A DNA stretch of 64,000 nt from an uncultured Methanobrevibacter sp. (GCA_900319985.1 ONQL01000005.1:4606-68605); one strand, 5' to 3'. Shown: positions 26,582 through 36,532, counted from the first letter of the stretch. Numbers and translations are program-made. The notes: generated by a model not told the origin, from the sequence alone.

Positions 26582-27823
26582 TTATTTGGCAAACTCACCT
26601 AAATAATTCATTTCCTCTCCCCTTTTTGCACGGTCATGGTATTCAGCAGTTGCAGAGAATAATGCATCACCTGATGAGTTGAGCGCTGTTTCACATGAGT
26701 CCTGAATTACCCCTATTATAAATCCAACAGCTACAGCCTGCATTGAAATGTCTGAGGAGATTCCGAATAATGAACACGCCATTGGAATTAAAAGCAATGA
26801 CCCTCCGGCAACTCCAGAAGACCCGCAGGCAGCCAATGTTGAAATAATGCATAACACAATAGTCAATGGAAGTGAAACACTGATTCCCAATGTATGGCAT
26901 ACTGCCAATGTCATGACAGTAATAGTAATTGCCGCACCTTCCATGTTGATTGCAGAACCTAATGGAATTGAAATTGAATAGAAATCACGGTCAAGGCCCA
27001 GCCTTTCACAAAGCTGCATATTGACAGGAATATTGGCTGCAGAACTTCTTGAGAAAAATGCAGTGATGCCGCTTTCCCTTAAACACTTGAATACCAGAGG
27101 ATAAGGATTTCTTTTTAAGGTTAACCCCGCCAGTATTGGGTCTGTTACAAAAGCAACTACGGCAATGCATCCCACCAGCAGCAATATGAGTTGACCGTAT
27201 TGCGTGAATATTCCCAATCCACTTTCGGAAACTGATTTGAATACCAAACCCATGATACCTATCGGAGCAAATTGGATAATTCCGCGAACAATAATAGTGA
27301 TCGAATCCGCCAAATCAGATAAAACGTCTTTTGTAGTATCATTTGCAACCATCTTAAGTGCAATTCCCAATACAATAGCCCAGAACAATATTCCAAGATA
27401 TTCGCCCTCAACCAATGCTTTCAACGGATTTGAAAATATTTTTAAAAGCATGTTACTAACAATTTCCTCAAATCCGCTCGGTGGAGTAATATTGCTGATT
27501 GAAGAAAGATGTATACTTACAGGGAACAGGTAACTTCCAGCAACAGCAACCATTGCGGCCAAAAGCGTACTGAACATATACAGGAATATGACAGTTTTGA
27601 ATCTGCTTCCTATTCCACTGCCTGCCTTAGAAATAGCTGAACTAACCAATACAAAAACTAAAATCGGTGCTATAGCCTTAAGAGCAGTTACAAACAATTC
27701 ACCAGGAAGACCTATAATGCTAACTCCCGGAACTGTAACGCCCAATATCGCACCTATAATCAAACCGATGACGATTTTCAAAATCAAACTGGATTTTGTC
27801 CATTTTTTTATAATGTTTCTCAC
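26582..27823 (-). CDS. sstT: Serine/threonine:Na+ symporter SstT
   Basis: A 413-residue dicarboxylate/amino acid:cation symporter-fold membrane protein. The serine/threonine transporter signature is present: FFSRSSAANIPVNMQLC, IPLGSAINMEGAAITI, and CGSSGVAGGSLLLIP for the substrate and Na+ sites. It imports Ser and Thr with Na+. The GTG at 27823 (MRNIIKKWTK) is chosen because AAGGAGAT lies five bases before it; the open frame runs further, overlapping the malate dehydrogenase stop. Probably transcribed with that gene. Confidence 0.9.
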   Translation of the reverse strand: MRNIIKKWTKSSLILKIVIGLIIGAILGVTVPGVSIIGLPGELFVTALKAIAPILVFVLVSSAISKAGSGIGSRFKTVIFLYMFSTLLAAMVAVAGSYLFPVSIHLSSISNITPPSGFEEIVSNMLLKIFSNPLKALVEGEYLGILFWAIVLGIALKMVANDTTKDVLSDLADSITIIVRGIIQFAPIGIMGLVFKSVSESGLGIFTQYGQLILLLVGCIAVVAFVTDPILAGLTLKRNPYPLVFKCLRESGITAFFSRSSAANIPVNMQLCERLGLDRDFYSISIPLGSAINMEGAAITITVMTLAVCHTLGISVSLPLTIVLCIISTLAACGSSGVAGGSLLLIPMACSLFGISSDISMQAVAVGFIIGVIQDSCETALNSSGDALFSATAEYHDRAKRGEEMNYLGEFAK

Positions 27824-27833
27824 AGTATCTCCT

Positions 27834-28787
27834 TTAATCGTCACCAAGAGCTTTCAAAACTTCATCTGTAGTTTGCTTAACAATACGGGATGCTTCATAG
27901 AATTTATTCTTTTCATAATCACTCATATGAATAGGTACAATCATGGCAATACCCTTTTTGGACAGAACAACGGGGACCCCTAATGAAACATCCTTAACTC
28001 CTTCAATTTCACCATCAAGATATGTACTTACTGTCAAAATTTTATGGCTGTCAGTGATTATTGTGGAAATTAAATTTGAAATCGCATATGACGGACCGTA
28101 TTCCGTTGCACCCTTTTTGCTGATAATCGTATTTCCAGCGTTTCTAAGTCGATTAATCAGTCTTTTTACATCCATATCTACAGACTGTATGAAATACTTT
28201 AAAGGAATACCACCAATGGTTGTTGAACTTAAAAGAGGAACCATATGGTCACCATGTTCTCCAATAACCCTTGTATGTACCTCGGAACTGTTAATATTGA
28301 TAAATCTTGAGAAATATGTTTTCAAACGTAAAGAATCCAAGTGGTTTCCAATTCCTATAACCCTGTTTTTATCAAATCCTGAATACTTTAAAGCGACGGT
28401 AGTCATGACGTCTACGGGATTTGTTGCAATTAAAATAATTGAATCAGGCGCATGGTATGCAATTTGTCTTGCATATGTCTTTACAATCTTAGCATTTGGA
28501 ATTGCCAAATCACGTCTGTTCATTCCTTCTTTTCTTGGAGTTCCTGCAGTAATCAATACGATTGATGAACCTTCAATATCATTAAAGTCACATGTTGGAG
28601 TTAGTCTGCAATCAAAATCCTCCGCTGCAAGGGCGTCATACATGTCAAATGTTTCACCCTTTGCCTTATCCACACTTTGAGGTCGTGCAAACATGACAAT
28701 TTCATCAACTGTATCGGCTCTTGCCAAGGTAAATGCAACATTTTTACCTATCACCCCAGTTGATCCTAAAATACTTACCTTTACCAT
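27834..28787 (-). CDS. mdh: Malate dehydrogenase (lactate/malate dehydrogenase family)
   Basis: A 317-residue NAD(P)-dependent oxidoreductase. The Rossmann motif GSTGVIGKN, active-site arginine segment GTPRKEGMNRRDLA, IATNPVDVMT, and catalytic GEHGDHMVP with its histidine are all present. The MNRRDL arginine pattern favours malate over lactate, and the GSTG nucleotide loop is typical of methanogen malate dehydrogenases. It would interconvert oxaloacetate and malate in the incomplete reductive TCA path. Followed by sstT with a 10-base gap. Confidence 0.9.
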   Translation of the reverse strand: MVKVSILGSTGVIGKNVAFTLARADTVDEIVMFARPQSVDKAKGETFDMYDALAAEDFDCRLTPTCDFNDIEGSSIVLITAGTPRKEGMNRRDLAIPNAKIVKTYARQIAYHAPDSIILIATNPVDVMTTVALKYSGFDKNRVIGIGNHLDSLRLKTYFSRFININSSEVHTRVIGEHGDHMVPLLSSTTIGGIPLKYFIQSVDMDVKRLINRLRNAGNTIISKKGATEYGPSYAISNLISTIITDSHKILTVSTYLDGEIEGVKDVSLGVPVVLSKKGIAMIVPIHMSDYEKNKFYEASRIVKQTTDEVLKALGDD

Positions 28788-28947
28788 ACAACTATATTAC
28801 TTTGATGAATTATATAAAAATTTTGAAAATTTTCACCAAATCACCATAAACAAAATATTTAAAATGGAAAATTAAACAAAAAAGAATAAACTTATATGAT
28901 TTTTTAAATAATTTTAAAATTGTTTAATGAAAAATATTTTGTCTGAA

Positions 28948-30822
28948 TTAATTTACAATTTCAGCAGTATTTTTGGCAAACCAGTTTGGACCCATGCTCG
29001 AATAATAAAAGCCAATCTTATTTTTGGTTGATTCGCCCAGCTTGTAATTCAGCCTAACTATAAGCCCATCGTCATAGTTCTTGTAATATCTGGTTTTCAT
29101 ATAACTGACCGTCAACCATTTGGATTCAATGTCATCATAGCTACCATATGAATTGCTTACAAGAACCTTTTTACCGTCCTTACTGATATCAAGAATGGCA
29201 ACATAATGATTTCTGGCATGGAATACCAAAGCGCAACCACCTTTTTTAAGTTCATTTAATGCGAAAGAAAAAGAATTCCTGTAGTAATAGGTGCATTTGA
29301 AATTGTTCTTTTCCAAAGCCTTAACCATTCCGGAACAGGCTGTTCCATAGGCTTTTGATGAGCCAGAATGTTTTGCAATATACTTTTCACACAGATAATT
29401 CTTTAAAACCTGACTGCACATGCTGCATGATGTAGGTCCGCAGGTATATGATGTATCCTGCCAGTCACGGATTTCGGGATATGAATAGGATTTTCCTTTT
29501 AGAGATACTGTAATTGAGCCCGGCCAGTAGTTGTGTTTGTTTGCATCGACAAGCTTTTGATTAATGGCCTTTTCAATAACATTCCACTTTTCCCTTTTTA
29601 TTATGTGATTGAGATTAGGATGACCAGTAGTTTTGAAAAATGTATACTTGGTTAATTTATTGTTTAAAAACAAACAGTAGCTGTCCCTTTTTAAAACCTC
29701 CCTATATTGTGGCTTAGAAAGTGTATATGTTCTACTGCCATCACCTAAAACATAATTTCCAGGCATAACATCAATATCGGGAATTCCATTTTTCAAGGGA
29801 ATAGCTTCATTCAAGGGATCCTTGACGCTGCCCTTATAACATTTGACCATCTTTGCAGTATAGTATTTGCCGAATCTGGCTACAATTTTGTAGGTTTTTC
29901 CACTCATTTTCGGCTTAATAACAACAATTCCCTCGGAGTTTGTTTTTTTGGAAAATTTTTTATTGCCAATAGTGATTTTAATTGTCTTTTTCCAGTATTG
30001 TGATTTTGAAAAATCATTCAGATAAACTCTTAAAAATCCTCCGGTCAACAATTTTGAGTTGCCAATTTTAAGTGAGGTATACCTGTTGACATAGAAAGTA
30101 ACCCTTTTGGATGAAGCCTTGTAATAATCATCTCTCGCAAAGGTGTAGGATATTGAAAGTTTTGATGATGAAGATTTAATTTTTACAGAAATCAATCCAT
30201 TTTTATTGGTTTTTTTGGTGTGAGTTTTTCCATTTAACCTAAATGTTACCTTTTTATTTGAAATTCCCTTACCCTGTGCGTCCTTAAGACAAACATGATA
30301 ATAATGATTATTTAAAACAAAATTGGAATAATGGAATATACTTGTGGCTATCTTTGATACATTAATATCGAATGATTTGGAAACCGCTGTATAATTTTCA
30401 TCTTCAAACGATGAAATTGTTAATTTATACTTTCCCTGGCCAAGATTTATGTTGAGTTTGGCAATCCCCCTTGAATTTGTCACCAAATTAACTTTTTTAT
30501 TGTTAACTGTAGCGGTTAACTTCTTCAATGCCAGACCTGTTTTATTCTCATCTGTAAAAGTGATTGAAATCGTATCTTTACTTTTAACGCTTTTCGAATC
30601 GATTGAAATCACAGGCTGAGTCTTTTCAATTTCGGATGAATTTTCACCTTCCGACAGATTATCGATATCAGTTTCACTAGCTTTCAGCCCATCTATTTTA
30701 AAATCAGTATCATTTAAAGCTATTTCAGTTGAATTGTTATCGACTGCAAAAGCAATATCTACAAATATCAAAAAGATTGCTAAAATAAAAAATAATTTTA
30801 CGCTTTTCCTCATGGTATACAT
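28948..30822 (-). CDS. Secreted Ig-like repeat protein with C39-like cysteine peptidase domain
   Basis: A 624-residue exported protein. The signal peptide ends near residue 26 (IFLIFVDIAFA). Residues about 45-340 hold several Ig-like repeats, each with a KTNSNGLI-type turn (TKKTNKNGLISVK, NSEGIVVIKP). The C-terminal about 165 residues form a papain-like/C39-type peptidase: Cys461 in YTCGPTSCSM, His539 in HARNHYVAIL and Asn557 in VSNSYGS complete a plausible catalytic triad. In a pseudomurein-walled methanogen such an enzyme could cleave wall peptides or partner surface proteins; the target is inference. No membrane anchor is seen. Confidence 0.82.
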   Translation of the reverse strand: MYTMRKSVKLFFILAIFLIFVDIAFAVDNNSTEIALNDTDFKIDGLKASETDIDNLSEGENSSEIEKTQPVISIDSKSVKSKDTISITFTDENKTGLALKKLTATVNNKKVNLVTNSRGIAKLNINLGQGKYKLTISSFEDENYTAVSKSFDINVSKIATSIFHYSNFVLNNHYYHVCLKDAQGKGISNKKVTFRLNGKTHTKKTNKNGLISVKIKSSSSKLSISYTFARDDYYKASSKRVTFYVNRYTSLKIGNSKLLTGGFLRVYLNDFSKSQYWKKTIKITIGNKKFSKKTNSEGIVVIKPKMSGKTYKIVARFGKYYTAKMVKCYKGSVKDPLNEAIPLKNGIPDIDVMPGNYVLGDGSRTYTLSKPQYREVLKRDSYCLFLNNKLTKYTFFKTTGHPNLNHIIKREKWNVIEKAINQKLVDANKHNYWPGSITVSLKGKSYSYPEIRDWQDTSYTCGPTSCSMCSQVLKNYLCEKYIAKHSGSSKAYGTACSGMVKALEKNNFKCTYYYRNSFSFALNELKKGGCALVFHARNHYVAILDISKDGKKVLVSNSYGSYDDIESKWLTVSYMKTRYYKNYDDGLIVRLNYKLGESTKNKIGFYYSSMGPNWFAKNTAEIVN

Positions 30823-30970
30823 TACTACAATTTAATTTTTTTATATTAATAAAAGTTATTGAAAAAAATGATTGAAGGTTTAAAAATTTGACTTCATTTT
30901 TGGAAACAATTCAAAAACATTAAGTAACATGAAATCATAATTATTGACAACAAATAATGGAGAGATCATT

Positions 30971-31267
30971 ATGGAATTCATTGTTGTTTTAGCTAAAGTA
31001 TATCCGAAAAACGGTTGTCGAGATAGCATTATTGAAATCTCACAAGAATTAATTGAAAATACTCTTGAAGAAGATGGAAATATTGACTACCAATTATTGA
31101 AATCAATAAATGATGATACATTAACATTTGTTGAAAAATGGGAAACTTTAGATGCACTGAAAAAACATATGGCATCACCTCATTTCCAATCCTTTGGAGA
31201 TGAGACCCATGATTTTGTTGAAAATATGGATATTCAAGTTATAGGTGCTGATGAACTCAACCTATAA
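30971..31267 (+). CDS. Antibiotic biosynthesis monooxygenase (YgiN-like) domain protein
   Basis: A 98-residue ferredoxin-like-fold protein. It starts at the ATG at 30971, which has GGAG six bases upstream; a TTG 27 bases earlier is rejected. It contains the ABM pattern EDGNIDYQLLKSINDDTL then FVEKWETLDALKKHMASPHF. Family members are quinol monooxygenases or heme/flavin-free oxygenases. In a strict anaerobe it might detoxify reactive carbonyls or oxygen; the substrate is unknown. A T-rich tail follows the stop. Confidence 0.85.
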   Translation: MEFIVVLAKVYPKNGCRDSIIEISQELIENTLEEDGNIDYQLLKSINDDTLTFVEKWETLDALKKHMASPHFQSFGDETHDFVENMDIQVIGADELNL

Positions 31268-31323
31268 TTCTCTTATTTTTTTAATCAATTCCTCTCTTAA
31301 GCATATTAATTTTATTTTGAAAA

Positions 31324-31758
31324 TTATTTCTTTTTGAATGCATTCATTGCTGCTTTTGTTAAAAGTTCTTTTTCAATCAAATCATCAACTTCCTTTTTGC
31401 TAAACCATCTGTAATCATCATGCTCTTCGCTTATGGTGACATCATCACTATCAGAGGTTACTTTCATGATAAGCTGAATGGATTTGACCTGTTCATTTGT
31501 CTTGCAGGCAGTGTAGTTATTCTGAATGGCATTATACAATGATTCTATAATGATTTCAAGACCTGTCTCTTCAAGATATTCACGTCTTAGGGCATCATCA
31601 AAAAATTCACCTTTTTTAACCTTGCCTCCGGGAATTTCCCATTTATCTGCATCATGACTAGATTTTGACCTGACCTTCAAAAGCAGAATCCTATCGTTTA
31701 CTTCACATATTCCCCTTACTGTTAATCCCCACAAATCTTTCATATCAAACAATCCCAT
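31324..31758 (-). CDS. NUDIX hydrolase
   Basis: A 144-residue pyrophosphohydrolase. The Nudix box is complete: GGKVKKGEFFDDALRREYLE then ETGLEI, matching GX5EX7REUXEEXGU, which binds the divalent metal. The N terminus reads LWGLTVRGICEVNDRILLL. It hydrolyses a nucleoside diphosphate linked to another moiety; the compact MutT-like form suggests nucleotide-pool cleaning but the substrate is not deducible. Its ATG lies directly next to the stop of the ferredoxin gene upstream, so they share an mRNA. Confidence 0.9.
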   Translation of the reverse strand: MGLFDMKDLWGLTVRGICEVNDRILLLKVRSKSSHDADKWEIPGGKVKKGEFFDDALRREYLEETGLEIIIESLYNAIQNNYTACKTNEQVKSIQLIMKVTSDSDDVTISEEHDDYRWFSKKEVDDLIEKELLTKAAMNAFKKK

Positions 31759-32073
31759 TTAATTTACAGTAATGCAATCGTTTGGGCAAATTGCCACACA
31801 AACCTTACATCGTTTACATCCAAATGAGTTATTAACGTTGGATGTCTCCTCATCCAATATCAAAACATTGTTTGGACAGGCGATAATGCATTTTTCACAT
31901 CCGTCGCAATCATCCACATTAATGTCAATATGGGAATCCTCATCTGTTGTTTTCTCTTGCTTTTTATCCTTTTTAAAAAATGACCTTAACCCCAATTTTT
32001 CACCTAGATAATAGTATGTGAAAAATGATATAAAAAATATGATGAAAAAAAGGACAACATTAACGACTGCCAT
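31759..32073 (-). CDS. Membrane-anchored 2x[4Fe-4S] ferredoxin
   Basis: A 104-residue protein. One N-terminal transmembrane helix (VVLFFIIFFISFFTYYYLG) is followed by a charged linker (residues about 30-50). The C-terminal ferredoxin domain has two clusters, CDGCEKCIIACPN and CKRCKVCVAICPN, each C-x2-C-x2-C-x3-CP. It would tether an electron carrier at the cytoplasmic membrane face. The partner enzyme is not in the window. It is followed without a gap by the NUDIX gene. Confidence 0.88.
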   Translation of the reverse strand: MAVVNVVLFFIIFFISFFTYYYLGEKLGLRSFFKKDKKQEKTTDEDSHIDINVDDCDGCEKCIIACPNNVLILDEETSNVNNSFGCKRCKVCVAICPNDCITVN

Positions 32074-32391
32074 TTGTTAAATTAAACTTGCTTTTTAACA
32101 TAGCTTGATATATATTCGGAGTTTGAAATTAAAATTATATTCATCACCTCCACCGTTAATGTCAGGAAGCCTTCATTAAAATTATGTAAATGAACTTACT
32201 TTTAATTTAATCATTGCTGAAATAAGAATTATGCATGCAATAGAAAATGCTAAAATTATCCGGAATTATTTCAGAGAATCTTCAAAAAAATCAATTGAAA
32301 TGATTAAATTCACAGAAATTATCTTTTTTCATCAAAGATCATATAATTTACAAATCAAACTTAACATTATCAATTCAAAAGGTGACAAAAA
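32074..32391. other. Gene-free interval before the decayed esterase
   Basis: AT-rich sequence between the ferredoxin start (minus strand) and the reconstructed esterase start (plus strand). An in-frame extension of the esterase frame reaches back to 32231 but looks non-coding. GGTGA at 32381-32385 is the ribosome binding site of the dead gene. Nothing else was recognised. Confidence 0.45.
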
Positions 32392-33275
32392 ATGTCAAAA
32401 ATGTCCAACATTATGGAAAAAAACACTAAAACACCAAAACTTCAAAGAACACACCTGCGACAAAGATAAAGCGGATGAATATATGGAACAGCGTTCATAT
32501 GAAGAAGATGAACAATATGAAATCCCAAAATTGAAATATCACACCAAAGTCAAAAGCAAGGAAATGTTCGGATGCCAAATGATAATTTTCAACGAAAGCC
32601 TAAATACAGACAAGATAATTTTGTATCTTCATGGAGGGGCTTATGTCAGCGAAATTAATAAGATGCACATAACATTTTGTGACAAGATTGCCAAAAAGAC
32701 CAATTCAACAGTATTTGCTCCGATATATCCTCTTGCACCAAATCACACATATGACGAGACATATAAAATTGTTGAAAACCTTTACAATTTGATATTGAAA
32801 TTCAACCAACCTGTTACAATCATTGGAGATTCAGCCGGAGAAGGATTATCTGCCTCATTTTGTGAATATTTAACAGCCAATGAAATAACACAGCCAAAAC
32901 ATTTGATTTTGATATCGCCATGGGTTGATGTGTCCATGTCTGGAGATTATGAGGATTACATCGACCTTGATCCAATGCTTGGAGTTGATGGTTTGCGTGA
33001 AATGGGAGAAAATTGGGCAGGAAATTTGGATACAAAGGATTACAAAGTAAGCCCACTATTCTGAGATATTAAAAAACTTCCACAGACCACAATATTCGTA
33101 GGAACACGAAATATTCTATCCAGATATCCTTAAATTTTACAATAAGCTAAAGGATAATGGTATTGATGTTGAGCTGAATATAGGTAAAGAAATGTCCCAT
33201 GTCTATCCTCTTTACCCGTTGGTTCCCGAATCAAAAGAAGCATTTAATCGTATTGTTGAAATAATATCAGATTAA
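32392..33275 (+). pseudogene. Decayed alpha/beta hydrolase, paralogue of the 2278-3162 gene
   Basis: Sequence is alignable along the whole length with the intact esterase at 2278-3162 (YLHGGAYVSEI, APIYPLAPNHTYDET, ISPWVDVSMSGDY). The original start is the ATG at 32392 (MSKMSNIMEK) with GGTGA upstream. A frameshift lies near 32425, a TGA at 33062 replaces a conserved glycine region after SPLF, and another frameshift falls near 33105. The tail then resumes as YPDILKFYNKLKDNG to IVEIISD. The nucleophile motif is GDSAGEG instead of GDSAGGG. A longer readable frame (32231-33064) is therefore not a real gene. Confidence 0.85.
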
Positions 33276-33298
33276 AAAAAAATAGTTAAAATAAATAA

Positions 33299-33332
33299 GG
33301 AAAAATGATTGAAATTAAATTTCAACATTTCC
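33299..33332. terminator. Long hairpin between convergent genes
   Basis: GGAAAAATGATTGAAAT pairs with ATTTCAACATTTCC with two small bulges. It is flanked by A-run on the left and T-rich sequence on the right. It probably ends transcripts from both sides: the dead esterase and the coiled-coil gene. Confidence 0.5.
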
Positions 33333-33343
33333 TTTTAAAACAT

Positions 33344-33853
33344 TTATTTTTGTGCTTTAATGTTTAAAGTTGCCTTTTCAATGTCAATTTTTTCATCTAA
33401 AAGAGTTGATACTTCATCCATTTCATCTTTTAATCCTTCAAGGTCTTCTTCGATGGTTATAAGATCGGATATATTTTCAACATCTTTTTCAAGATTTTTT
33501 ATTAGCTCATTTTTAGCTTTTTGCATTTTTAATTCAGTGTTCAATAAGATTTCCGCAAACTTATTTTCCGCCTTGAATAAAATAAGTTCAATAGGTTTTT
33601 CGTCTGCTTCAATTTCTGAATCAATAGCATCCAATAATTTGACAATATCCTTTTGGGCGTCATCATCAGCCTTATAGATTTTTTTAATTGCTTTATCGAT
33701 ATGAGCAGTTATTTTTTTGTCTGTATATTTTGCTTTTAATTCAAGTTTTCTTTCTTCATGACTAATTTTAGATTTTGCTTTTCTTTCTTCATGTTTTGCT
33801 TTTCTTTCATCGATTTTAACTGAAAGTTTTTCTTTTTGTTCATCGAAACTCAT
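33344..33853 (-). CDS. Coiled-coil hypothetical protein
   Basis: A 169-residue, very charged protein that is almost entirely helical. The first 50 residues are Lys/Glu/Arg repeats (KLSVKIDERKAKHEERKAKS). The rest has acidic coiled-coil segments, such as EDLEGLKDEMDEVSTLLDE. No family beyond coiled coil is recognised. GGTGA lies ahead of the ATG. There is no membrane segment. It may be a structural or scaffolding protein. Confidence 0.6.
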   Translation of the reverse strand: MSFDEQKEKLSVKIDERKAKHEERKAKSKISHEERKLELKAKYTDKKITAHIDKAIKKIYKADDDAQKDIVKLLDAIDSEIEADEKPIELILFKAENKFAEILLNTELKMQKAKNELIKNLEKDVENISDLITIEEDLEGLKDEMDEVSTLLDEKIDIEKATLNIKAQK

Positions 33854-33981
33854 ATTTTCACCAATATATCTAATTTGAACTTACTATTTTATAAATATTA
33901 TTAAAATTCTCCAATAAAATATTTCTATTTTTAAATTATATGTACCATTAATTTTGACATCCCATTTTCTTAAAATAAAAA

Positions 33982-34752
33982 TCATTCACCATAAATGGAT
34001 TGCCTAATATTTCCGACAAGTTCCATTTCATCGTCTGTTAATTCAATGTTTTCCAAGCTATCCCTTGAGGAACGTTTCATGCAAATTAAAAATCTTAGAA
34101 TCAACATCAATAAAAAGGACAATACGCTTAATAACGGAGATACGAATGCCAATACCAGAGATATTAATGAACTGATGACCGGCAACAACAACAGATATAA
34201 TAATGTCAATGTAACTCCCCTTACATATAATTTTAAATTGTTTAATTCGACTCCATCCTCATAAGAATCACGAATGGAAGTTTTTATTTCTTCCTTATTT
34301 TCAAAATAACCTTTAAAGTTATGTCTAATCAACAATATGAATATTAATATGTATAATAAGCTTATTGCCAGTATCAATAACGAAAAGAATATGTTTACAT
34401 CAATATAATTGTAGAATTTGAAAAGAAATCCTGTTGCAAATGGTATTAGGCAGACAGATGCCATTGCAAGCATGTTCAATGTCAATATTGGATTGTTCAT
34501 TTTTTTAAAGTTGAAAAGAATAACCGTGTTTTCCCAGAAATTATATACAATATAAAAGCTTATGAAGTATATTAGAATAGACGGTGCAAGATATGTTATA
34601 AAATATTCGTTTAAGGCAACACCTGAAGATATATCTGAGATTGTCGGAACTGCAATTTCCAAAACAAGAATTGTCATTGCAATTGCAAAAACACCATCGG
34701 TAATTGCAACATGCCTATCACTTAAATTATTGAAAAATTGATTTTTTGCCAT
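33982..34752 (-). CDS. TMEM175-family membrane protein (DUF1211)
   Basis: A 256-residue membrane protein starting at the ATG at 34752. The N-terminal SDRHVAITDGVFAIAMTILV is the TMEM175/DUF1211 signature, in which the phenylalanine/serine-aspartate stretch lines the K+ or proton pore of characterised members. About six to seven hydrophobic helices follow, and the last about 40 residues are charged. Prokaryotic members form K+ channels, usually as tetramers. Physiological gating here is unknown. It seems monocistronic. Confidence 0.82.
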   Translation of the reverse strand: MAKNQFFNNLSDRHVAITDGVFAIAMTILVLEIAVPTISDISSGVALNEYFITYLAPSILIYFISFYIVYNFWENTVILFNFKKMNNPILTLNMLAMASVCLIPFATGFLFKFYNYIDVNIFFSLLILAISLLYILIFILLIRHNFKGYFENKEEIKTSIRDSYEDGVELNNLKLYVRGVTLTLLYLLLLPVISSLISLVLAFVSPLLSVLSFLLMLILRFLICMKRSSRDSLENIELTDDEMELVGNIRQSIYGE

Positions 34753-34919
34753 CAATATTAAATAATGTCGTTTGTTTTATTTAAGTTTAATCATGTTAAA
34801 AATAGGGTTTTCACAATAATACTTAAATATTTAGCAAAATAATAACCGAACATTTAATTGTTCATCAAAAATACAAAGAAAAAAAAGAGTGAGGAAAATT
34901 TTTCCCCATGTTTCTAAAT

Positions 34920-36515
34920 CTATTTCAAAACAAATTTCCTGATGCCTATTATACTTAAGATAATAGCTATAATATAACCTATTATGGAAATTACAGGCAT
35001 GTCAAACATCCTTGGTCCAAATGAAACAACAGAAGAACCTATAATAAGCGCTGAAACCAATGCAATTATTGAAACTTTGTCGGTAATGTCAACCTCAAAT
35101 CTGAACTGCAATTCCTCATTATCAATCTTGTGGATTGTCCTTGTGAGAAGTTTTGGCAGTGACTGAAGCATATGCTGATATAAAAGTATGTTACTTTTTT
35201 TGCTTTTAAAGGACTGTATAGGATTAAACCTCTGTCTTGCAATATGTTTTGCAACCGGTTTTAATGATGCGAAAACATCAATTTCAGGGTCGAGATTTTT
35301 TGCGATAGCTTCAATCATTGACAGACCTCTTGCCATTGTGACAACTTCATTTGGAAGGATAACACCATATTCCTGCATAAGGCTTAAAAGCGCCTCTAAA
35401 ACTCCATCAAAACGATTAAGTTTAACACCAAAATACCTTCCGAACAAATCATTCAGATCCCTTCTTAAGTTGGTTGTATCAATGTCATAGTCCAATATGT
35501 CCATATACATTAACTGGTTAATCAGTCCGTCAACGTCCTGGTCTACGAACAATAGTACTACCTCTGAAAGGTCACGCTTGAATTTTTCATCAAAGAATCC
35601 CATCATACCCAAATCAAGATAGCACACAACATTATTTTCCAAAATCAGGATGTTACCTGGATGCGGATCTCCATGGAAAAATCCGTCGATGAACAGCTGC
35701 TGGAGATAGGAATCAAGGACATTCTTTGCTAAAAACTTTTTGTCAAATTCACCGCTTGTGCTTGAATATACATCGTTTAGCTTTGTACCGTCAATAAATT
35801 CCATTGTTAAAACTTTTGAGGTGCAGTACTCTTCATAGGTAGCTGGAATATGAATGTTTGGATCATCATCAAAATTCAATTCGATACGTTGCATATTCAT
35901 GAATTCATTGTTGTAGTCAATTTCCTGATGGATAGTGCGGTCGAACTCCTCCATAATTCCCGGAAGGTTCAGTTTTCTAAGATTGGAATTAAATTTGTCG
36001 GCACGGTTGGCAACATATTTCATAATCCTCAAATCAAGATCAATTTTATCAGTGATTCCCTCTTTTTGGATTTTAACTGCAACTCTCTCACCAGTAATTA
36101 ATCTAGCTTCATGAACCTGACCTATGGAAGCGGTAGCCAAATGCTGCTGTGAAAAGTCTTCGAAAAGATCATCAATATTGGCGTTAAGCTCCCTTTCGAT
36201 TATTCCTTTGACCTGTTCATATGATATTGCCGGATTGTCATCCTGCAGGTTAGCCAACTCATTGGCTATCCTATCTCCGACAACATCAGGCCTTGTACTT
36301 AACAGCTGACCCAACTTGATGAATGTAGTTCCCAAATCCTGAAGCATTAGCCTTAACTTTACAGGGATTTCATCATCCAATAATAGTTCATGTGATTCAT
36401 CATCATCTTTATGACGAATTTTGTTTTTTGCGGTTTGGCCTAAAATTTTGTCGAAGCCATATTTTTTCATGGCTGCCCGGATTTCACCCAAACGTTGTTT
36501 TGTTTCCTTATCCAT
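34920..36515 (-). CDS. ABC1/UbiB-family atypical kinase
   Basis: A 531-residue protein from the ATG at 36515 (GTGAT four bases upstream; a GTG start is nine bases earlier). The UbiB family signatures are present: KLGQLLSTRP (KxGQ motif), the alanine-rich ATASIGQVHEA loop, VAVKIQ lysine, HGDPHPGNIL catalytic loop, and YLDLGMMG metal site. Two hydrophobic helices end the protein. In bacteria UbiB supports ubiquinone synthesis; methanogens lack quinones, so an isoprenoid-lipid or small-molecule role is suggested. Follows the HdeD-like gene closely. Confidence 0.9.
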   Translation of the reverse strand: MDKETKQRLGEIRAAMKKYGFDKILGQTAKNKIRHKDDDESHELLLDDEIPVKLRLMLQDLGTTFIKLGQLLSTRPDVVGDRIANELANLQDDNPAISYEQVKGIIERELNANIDDLFEDFSQQHLATASIGQVHEARLITGERVAVKIQKEGITDKIDLDLRIMKYVANRADKFNSNLRKLNLPGIMEEFDRTIHQEIDYNNEFMNMQRIELNFDDDPNIHIPATYEEYCTSKVLTMEFIDGTKLNDVYSSTSGEFDKKFLAKNVLDSYLQQLFIDGFFHGDPHPGNILILENNVVCYLDLGMMGFFDEKFKRDLSEVVLLFVDQDVDGLINQLMYMDILDYDIDTTNLRRDLNDLFGRYFGVKLNRFDGVLEALLSLMQEYGVILPNEVVTMARGLSMIEAIAKNLDPEIDVFASLKPVAKHIARQRFNPIQSFKSKKSNILLYQHMLQSLPKLLTRTIHKIDNEELQFRFEVDITDKVSIIALVSALIIGSSVVSFGPRMFDMPVISIIGYIIAIILSIIGIRKFVLK

Positions 36516-36532
36516 AATTATCACATTATTAA

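Noticed and set aside
27943..28680. Antisense open frame of 245 codons
   Set aside because: It is fully antisense to malate dehydrogenase, which has all catalytic motifs.
32231..33064. Apparent intact 277-codon esterase
   Set aside because: Comparison with the intact paralogue shows a false N-terminal extension, frameshifts and a lost C-terminal third, so it is a pseudogene.
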